This document shows, piece after piece, positions 25,201-34,200 of a DNA stretch of 64,000 bases. The notes below the pieces were generated by a model that ran no database searches, was not told the origin of the DNA, and saw nothing but the letters and a program-made list of their open reading frames with translations. How positions within the stretch are numbered: position 1 is the first letter of the stretch; each line of letters starts with the position of its first letter. The position numbers were made by a program, and so were the translations under genes. Source of the DNA: Cyrtodaria siliqua (Eukaryota; Mollusca; Bivalvia; Adapedonta; Hiatellidae); assembly GCA_037043455.1 (NCBI GenBank), contig JAWPHD010008269.1, positions 1 through 64,000 of the forward strand, in the 5' to 3' direction.

Positions 25201-28200
25201 ATCAACTTTATCTGTTTTCGCACTATGATCGAACTTGCTACAAACAAATACAAACGCGTCGATTACAATTAATATGGCCGACGTCGCATGGCAACGGATC
25301 ATCACCTTCGATTAAGCGAGGTTTAAATTCACACAAAAGTGGATCTTCGGACCGTAAAAAGTATTCGAGCGAGCCGGGATATACGAGAAATAATATTCGA
25401 ATAATCGAGGTTAAATTACATTGAATTATATAGGAGTTGTGTCGGGACCGGAAAATGTGTTCGAATTACCGATGGTATTCGAATCACCGGTGTTCGAGCT
25501 ATCGAGGTTCGACTGTATATCACTCCACACTTGAACACCTCTGAATCAGCAGGTGGTAAGCAGGTGGTAAGCTTTGTTTGTGTAGTGTAACAAACACATC
25601 TTCACTGGTTTGCAGGTGTTGTAAAATAGTGCACAGTTCCTGACAATGTGTAAACCATTAGTTGTTTTCACTTATAATGATGGCATTGGCAGTTATTCTA
25701 CATATGTATATAGTTGTTTTACCATTAGCGTTCATATGGGTTGCCTAATTTGCATATTTTTAAATAATGTATCAAATTTTGTCAAAATCATTTAACAGTT
25801 TGTTTTTAAATAATGAAGAACAAAGTATAAATATATTTTTTAAAAATTAGAAAGAAAAATACTTATTCTTTTAATAAAGAAAGGCATTAAAACAGTCATT
25901 TTATTAATATTTTTAATTAGGTTTAAGTATATAGAAACACACTACTGTATACTTGTATATAAAAAAAATAATTGCAGACATGCTGACATTTGTTAATGGT
26001 TTAATTAAATAGCATGGTTAGGGGTAAAATATTTTATGAAATATTAATTTGGCCAAAATAGTTTTAAAAACATAATTATTAAGGGTTTGTATGTCCAATT
26101 AATATTTTACATGGTTTCTGTAGAATTTTTAAATGCAGACAATGAGACCTCATTGAACATCCTTATTGTTTGTCTTTGTTACCAATTTCACACATACATA
26201 TTTTGACTGATAAAATGGTGTTAATTTATTTGCAGTTAAAATGAATGACTTTAAACACTTTAAATATGATAAAATGGAAGAATGCATGTATTGCTTTTGA
26301 TAGTTTTGGGAGGATTTACTAAGTATTTATTTTTTTACAGGCATTATGTGCAGGCTGTGTATCAAGTAGAAAAAATGAATTACTTATTAAATTCCATTAT
26401 ATAATTTCATTGTGTTTAAAATTAGATTATAACGTTGAATACTAATTCACTAGCATAGGGACTGGAATGAACTCAGTAATACCCATAAAAACATACATTT
26501 CCGTTTGATAATAATTGAGTTCAAGAAAGTTCACGTATACTTCAGAACCCACCAAGTTAAGAACGCAAATTAAAAAAAATCATTGCGGTAGTGGGGACAC
26601 CCCGCTTCCGCACCAACCCTCTCCCAAATACAGCGCCTGAATTTTTTTCTGGGGAAGACCCTGTAATATGTGGTACAAGCTTCATGGTGGTGGCGGTGTG
26701 TCCCTTTAAAAGTTAGTCCTACACATGTGTTATAACTTTCAACTATTCACTAGCAAGTAAACTTTAGAGTGTTTAGATTTGTTTTAATGCAACAATCATG
26801 GTGGTCTTTTTAACCCTAAAACCTATACCTGCTGCTTCTTTTTTCACATTCTCCTTGCTCGTCTTCGACTCTTCTGTTTTGGCGGAAACTTCCGCCTTTG
26901 CAGCAGCGACAGCTTCCTGCTTGATTTTTATCTAAAAAATGAATGAATGAATGAATGTTGTTTTACGGCACGTCGACACATAAATAGGTCATATTGTGCG
27001 CAAAAATTTATCTAAAGAAAATGACATCAGTTAGTCCCAACCAAGTATTGTTAGTTATTAAATGTAGAAGTGTCAACAACAACAATTATTTAGAGGTGAG
27101 GTGAAACTCAATAGTTATGGTAATTGTCCTATAGGTTGATATTCATGATTAAATCTCATCCAATATGTTAATCAAACTATTATTATTTGAATTTCACACT
27201 GCGTCCAACATGGACAGGGAATAACTAATATCCAGAGAATCTGCTGTACAAAAATCTAATTGATCAGGGATCGGATGGTGTAAAGATTAGCATACTTGTC
27301 CCGAAAGACAAGGGGTCCGTGGTTCGATTAACAGATCGAAGGTTTGTGTAGAAAGATGGACGGACAAGCTCAAACCAGTGTATCCCACTACAATGCGATT
27401 TCAGCGGGAAGTAAAAACTTCAGGCCATAAGATCCACTAATCAACTGTTGCAACACATGATCATAATTGTATCAAGATGTCGTCTGCCGTTACCTGATCA
27501 GAGACCGCATTCGTCTTAGTATCGCCACTTCCGCTGACTGCCGATATCTTCAGACCCAGATCACTCGAGTTATTCTCCTTCCCTGATGCATTGTCTCCCT
27601 TATTATCAGCCTTATCGTCCACGCCGATGGCAGACGTCACCCCAACAATCTTGAGTCCCACAGAGGTGTCACTCTCCTCACTTCCACCAGTCTCAGTATC
27701 TTTCGACTCTTCCTTTGTTTCTGATGCATAAAATAGGTCAAACCAGAGTTATTAAAAAGTATAGTTCGACCACGTTGAAAACATCTGTCTGTTTTATTCT
27801 TTTATTATCGACATTGAAAATGTTCTGCTAATGATACGCACCTCACAAAATTATATCGCAAATAAATTTTCTTTCAATTTATTATTTGAACCTATTTATA
27901 TTAATTGGACATTTTGAGGTATCTATGATCTTTTTTTAAATACATTTTGAAACTTTATCATCATCTGATTGGCATTTTTTGATGTTAGGGGTCAACATTT
28001 GAATGAAGTCAAAATGTTAACGAAAATCACATACTTTTTTCCGCCCCTCTGAACGTTAAAGAAAACATAACTGTGATGTTGATTTGTGATAAAAACGTGG
28101 GTGCTCAGGATAAGCATCTGTCAGCCAGTCATAAATAACAAGTGATATATTAGTCAGTAGTCCATCAAATGACACACTTAAATGTGATGAAACAGATATG

Positions 28201-31200
28201 TACCTGCATTTTCTATGTGCTCTTGCTTGATCTTGACATCAGACACATCAGTTGAATTGTCCGCAGTGGGTGTATCCTCTGTGCTAGGAGGCGGAGTCTC
28301 GGCTTCCGGAGGTGTGGCTTCTGATTTTAGTGACGCGGCCTCCGAGTTGGATGCCTGATCAGGTTTATTGCTTATGTCAACCTGGGACATACCATGAAAT
28401 AATATGAGATTAGTATTAACATATTACTTATAATTTATCAAAATATGTCACATTATTTCGAGTTAATTCCCAAAAGAACGAGATGAAAGACCAAAGGTGG
28501 TTCTCCAACATATGACAAACAGTACCCAGGACAGCTAAACTTAACATCACAAGAAACAGTACCCAGGACAGCTAAACTTAACATCACAAGAAACAGTACC
28601 CAGGACAGCTAAACTTAACATCACAAGAAACAGTACCCAGGACAGCTAAACTTAACATCACAAGAAACAGTACCCAGGACAGCTAAACTTAACATCACAA
28701 GAAACAGTACCCAGGACAGCTAAACTTAACATCACAAGAAACAGTACCCAGGACAGCTAAACTTAACATCACAAGAAACAGTACCCAGGACAGCTAAACT
28801 TAACATCACAAGAAACAGTACCCAGGACAGCTAAACTTAACATCACAAGAAACAGTACCCAGGACAGCTAAACTTAACATCACAAGAAACAGTACCCAGG
28901 ACAGCTAAACTTAACATCACAAGAAACAGTACCCAGGACAGCTAAACTTAACATCACAAGAAACAGTACCCAGGACAGCTAAACTTAACATCACAAGAAA
29001 CAGTACCCAGGACAGCTAAACTTAACATCACAAGAAACAGTACCCAGGACAGCTAAACTTAACATCACAAGAAACAGTACCCAGGACAGCTAAACTTAAC
29101 ATCACAAGAAACAGTACCCAGGACAGCTAAACTTAACATCACAAGAAACAGTACCCAGGACAGCTAAACTTAACATCACAAGAAACAGTACCCAGGACAG
29201 CTAAACTTAACATCACAAGAAACAGTACCCAGGACAGCTAAACTTAACATCACAAGAAACAGTACCCAGGACAGCTAAACTTAACATCACAAGAAACAGA
29301 TCAATGCATTATTCCGACATTTAGTTTCAAGCGCTGGTCACTGTTGTATATGGGTCAAGTGCTCACAAACACTGACCATGTGCTTTGAATTTTACATTAT
29401 ACAGACACATGTGCTTTTGTTACAGGTGTAAATACCTTATGTACCATTTGATTTTGTTAAATCTCTAAGGCATATATAAAGCTTTAACGCTGCACTGATT
29501 AGTCAAGGAAAGTTCAGGACATTTGGCAAATTAAAGCATTATTTCTCATTTTCGTTTTAAAACAAATGGTATGTACTCAGTACTGTTATGATTTTAAAAG
29601 TATCAATTACCAAAAACTTTGACAACTGATAATCATCAATCCCATTAAATATGTTAAAGGATCTTTTTCCCAACGCGAATTTAAAATGCATGGAAAGCTT
29701 GCTTATTTACTGCTAACACGCTACATGACAGATTATCTGAGGTATATAAACTGAGGCCCAAGGCAAGTTTTCTCTTTGAAAAGCATTGGTATATTGAACA
29801 GTATCTAGGGTATAGCAGTATATAATACTTCAAAACTTTACTTTTATGAAGGAAAAAACAACAAATGAATAAGTTACAGTGATTTACAGTAACATGTACA
29901 TATTGTAAAAATTGTCTCCCCAGCCCCCACTAAATAAAATAGGCTGGAAATAGGTCCTTAATAATCATTACACATCCTCAGAGAAACTAAGGGAGACACT
30001 TTCAGACAAACCTTGTCACTTGACTGGTCCTCTGCATCTTTCATGTCCACATCAGTATTTGTCTCCCCTGCTTCTGCTTCAGATGGCGTTTCAGTTTCCT
30101 TGCTAACTTCTGCTGTCACAGTTTCCTTGCTAACATCTGCTGTCACAGTTTCCTTGCTAACGTCTGCCGTCACAGTTTCCTTGCTGACGTCTGCCGTCGC
30201 AGTTTCCTTGCAAACGTCTGCTGTCATGGTTTCCTTGCTGACGTCTGCTGTCACGGTGTCCTTGCTGATGTCTGCGGTCATGGATTTCATACTTGTAGCA
30301 ACATCCTCTGAAGTGTCACCCTCATCATGAGCTGGTTTTGTATCTACTTGTGTCACTACTTTATCATCTTCAGTAACATCCATGGCAGAGTCTGTTTCCA
30401 TGGCAACTTCTGACTGCTCAGCTGATCTTTCTTCAGAATCAGGCTTAAAATATTGTAGTACTTAAATATTTGTAATCTCAGTGCAAAATGTTGTGGGTTT
30501 TGTTGTATTTGGTAATTATTTTGCAAGAAGAATCTTAAAGTTTACCTCAAATTTAGTTGTAAATTATATGAAATGGGGTTTAATGTCCCAATAATACATC
30601 ATATTAGATTATAATGGGACAGCAACCTCAGACGGAAATGAGATGAAGGCTTAATTTGCCATCAGACATGCCTTTCGCCAAGGAGCAAACCCATGCAGAA
30701 CAGAGGTCTGTAGCTCTAAAACCCAAGGCCTTATCCACTTAGCTCACCCTGCATTTAGAGTCCATTAATATAATAATAAATATAGTAGGTTTTTTTTCTC
30801 AGAAATCCAAATCTGTATACCTGTTGTTTGTCTGCCACTTCCTCGGAGGTGTGTTCATTGTCTTCAGGCTTGCTTGACTCGGTTTCCATGGGAACTGAAT
30901 CTTCCCCGACTGGTTCTTGGCTTGTACTATCTTCTACTGCTGGTTCCATACTGGTGTCCATGTCACTGACATCTTCAATTTGCTGATCATCACTAGTTGT
31001 TGCCTTAATGTCAGCGGGTTCCTGGTTTGTACCATCACCTACTGCTGGTTCTGTACTGGTGTCCATGTCATTGACATCTTCAAGTTGCTGATCATCACTA
31101 GTTGTTGCCTTAATGTCGGCTGGTTCCTGGCTTGTACCATCACCTACTGCTTGTTCTGTAATGGTGTCCACATTATCAGCATCTTCAAGTTCTGAATCTT

Positions 31201-34200
31201 CACTAGTTGTTGCCTTAATGTCGGCTGGTTCCTGGCTTGTACCTTCACCTACTGCTTGTTCTGTAATGGTGTCCACATTATCAGCATCTTCAAGTTCTGA
31301 ATCTTCACTAGTTGTTGCCTTAATGTCGGCTGGTTCCTGGCTTGTACCATCACCTACTGCTGGTTCTGTAATGGTGTCCACATTATCAGCATCTTCAAGT
31401 GCTGAATCTTCACTAGTTGTTGCCTTAATGTCGGCTGGTTCCTGGCTTGTACCATCACCTACTGCTGGTTCTGTAATGGTGTCCACATTATCAGCATCTT
31501 CAAGTGCTGAATCTTCACTAGTTGTTGCCTTAATGTCGGCTGAAATTTGTTCGACATTTATAGAATACATATTGAGTAACTGCTTGAAATGGACACTTGG
31601 AAAACCTTCTTGATGATCAAGTATAATACAGCTTCAAGGACAAAATTTGTAAATTCAGAAAAGTATAGTTATCTTTGTGATTTAGTTCCCTTTATAGCAG
31701 AAATAAGTCACTTTAAAGAGACACATGGCAATCTTAAGTTGTTATCAAGCATTAAGTTTAGCATCTTGATTCATTAATCCAGTATGATTTTAACTTGAAA
31801 CCTGCTTGCATATATTTAATAAGTTTTCAATACTTCTTCGTTATTCTACTATATAAATGTAGTATTGGTGCAGTTAGAAATATGTAAAAAACATTTGCTT
31901 TATAAATTCTAATAATTAATATTAATGATTAAACAAAGGCAAGATATGCAGAAAACAAACGAGATAACGCGACTTTTAAAAAATCCAGATTGCCACGTGT
32001 CCCTTTAAAGAAACATATTGATTCATTTAAATTCTTATAAAAAAAATATTTTTATTTTCCTGTTACATTCAGTTCTTATAACAAATATTTAAGATTTAAA
32101 CAAAAAAAACTAAATCATACCAGCAGAATCTTCGGTTTCGTCTTTTGTTTCTTCATCCTCAGCTTTAAGCAGCTCATCTTCATCAATTAAATCATCATCG
32201 TCTTTTTTGTCTTCATCTACTTTATTAACTTCTTCAGGTTTACCATCATCAATGTCAGCCAATTGCTCTCCTTCATCCACTCCATCCTTTTCAGTTCCTA
32301 AATCTGATGTACTTATGTCACAAAGTTGATCACCGTCCTCAACTTGATTGTCATCTTCATCCTGGACTTCTTTAGTATCACCTTGAACTTCAACAGCATG
32401 ATCATTTTCATCAATTTTGTTTTCTATCTCCCCTAAATCTGGTTTCTGACAAGGTGATTTCTCAGTTTCCATATTTGTCACATCATTGTCTTGATCATTG
32501 TTGGAATCTAAATTATGTTCTACATCTTCATTGTCAAATTGGTTCTCTTCCATTTCATTATCACCTATATTTGGTTCAATACCTTCCTGTTCGTCTTCTG
32601 CAATAGTCTTTTCACTTATTTCCTCACCGGCTATAATGTCTGTTACAACATGGTCTTTAGTATCAAGTTCTTCATTGTTTGCTTCAAAATAGTTTTCAAC
32701 CATCTCTACATTATCTTCAGCTTCAGTAACACCCTTATTTTGTTCTGACTCAGGTTCCATTGCATCTGGTTCAACAGCAGTTTCAACTTCTTCATCTTCC
32801 ACAGTATTGTCAACCTTTTCAAACTCATCATCTGCTACTAAATTTTCATTCTCACTGATACCATTTTCCGTTTCTCCATCAGAATTGTGTGGTTCCTCTG
32901 TTTCATCTTCTAGAACTTCTCTATTATTAACTGTATCTGACAGTACAGCTTCATCAACCTTTTTCACACCAGAATTTTGTGAATTCTCCTTTTTTTCTTC
33001 TTCTAAAACTTCTCTATCATTAACAGTATCTGACAATAGAGCTTCATCATTAGTACTGGCCTCTTCCTGTGCTACATTGTCTAATTTACCAGTGTTATCA
33101 TCTATATTAGAATTACTTTCTTCAACATCAGGTTCATTAGTAACCTTGGCTGATACACCAGGTTCTTCAGTATCAGTTTTATCTTCAACACCTGCCACAT
33201 CTTCTGAAAACGACATTTATACATACATATGTGGAAACAATAACAGGTACACCACATCTACTGAAAAAAAGTTACATATATGTGGAAACACTTAAAAGGT
33301 AATTCGTAAGAATGCACCTACAGAAATTGAATCTCCTTTAAATCAAACTTCGGGCTGGAGTAACTGAATACTGAATGTATTTTTTATAAACGACTCTAAA
33401 TTGCAGGCACCATTATTGTTCACGGTCAAACTCATGCAAAACAAATCTTCAAGTCAGTCTATTGCCTATTTATTATGAAACAGGGTTTCCCCCAGGATCA
33501 TAAGGCATGTCGCATGCAACATGCCTTCCTGGAAAAGAAAGGTAAAACAACATGCCTTTAACAGAGCAACATGCCTTAAGATTTTCTTAATTTTCATGAA
33601 TAACAGATTTAAAAGAAGAAAAATAGAATTTCTATGGTGATTCTTGTTCCTTTTGCACCAAAATCATAGAAGTATGTTATTTTGTCATTTTGCCATTTAT
33701 AGGCACTATTTTTTTCAAGCCCAGTTTGGTAAATGTAATGTCAGAACAACATGCCTTCACAATTTTCTGGGGGAAACCCTGTGAAATGTTATTCTATTAA
33801 TTGCAAATGACAAGCCAATTTGACATGCCTTTAGATATTTGAAACACAGTTAAGAAAGGGAAATACCGTACTCCTATTGCTATTGCAGGTCTGGGAACAT
33901 ACTGCTTTTCACAATTAATTGAATATGTCAACAACAAGTCAGCACTTTTATTCTTGCTACATACCAAGATCACTTGTATCCTCTTGTTGGCCTACTTCTG
34001 GTTCTTCTTCTTCTTCGGCATCATCTTCCTTTTCTACCAGCTGGTCTTCAGCTGCATTGCCAGCAGCATCATCATCTTCCTGTGCATCATTGTCATCACA
34101 TTTCTCTGATATTTCTACTTCACTTGTATCACCTTTGTAGTCTAAAACACTTTCTGGTTCAGCTACCTTCTCCTGAACATCAGCATAATGGTCTCCACTT

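Larger units (their letters stand above)
23227..26663. mobile_element. 3.4-kb DNA transposon, CAGGGTCTTCCCCAG termini, TAATA TSD (hAT5-like), transposase not recognisable
   Basis: Ends CAGGGTCTTCCCCAG and CTGGGGAAGACCCTG are perfectly inverted, flanked by TAATA at 23222-23226 and 26664-26668. The size would allow a transposase, but no long ORF exists. The interior contains a 136-bp tandem duplication (23810-24081) and a nested Tigger-like MITE (24718-25515), and is otherwise AT-rich with short stop-broken ORFs. Inserted in intron 8. Confidence 0.85.

Noticed and set aside
28518..29299. CRISPR-like regular repeat
   Set aside because: The 37-bp units are head-to-tail without spacers and the context is an intron of a eukaryotic gene; it is a minisatellite.
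31113..31613. 166-codon ORF on the plus strand
   Set aside because: Antisense shadow of the 105-bp coding repeat of exon 4; the minus-strand exon has matching splice sites and phases.
32498..33295. Ser-rich plus-strand ORFs
   Set aside because: Antisense of the Glu/Asp-rich exon 3; Ser/Leu-rich shadows are expected opposite GAA/GAT codons.
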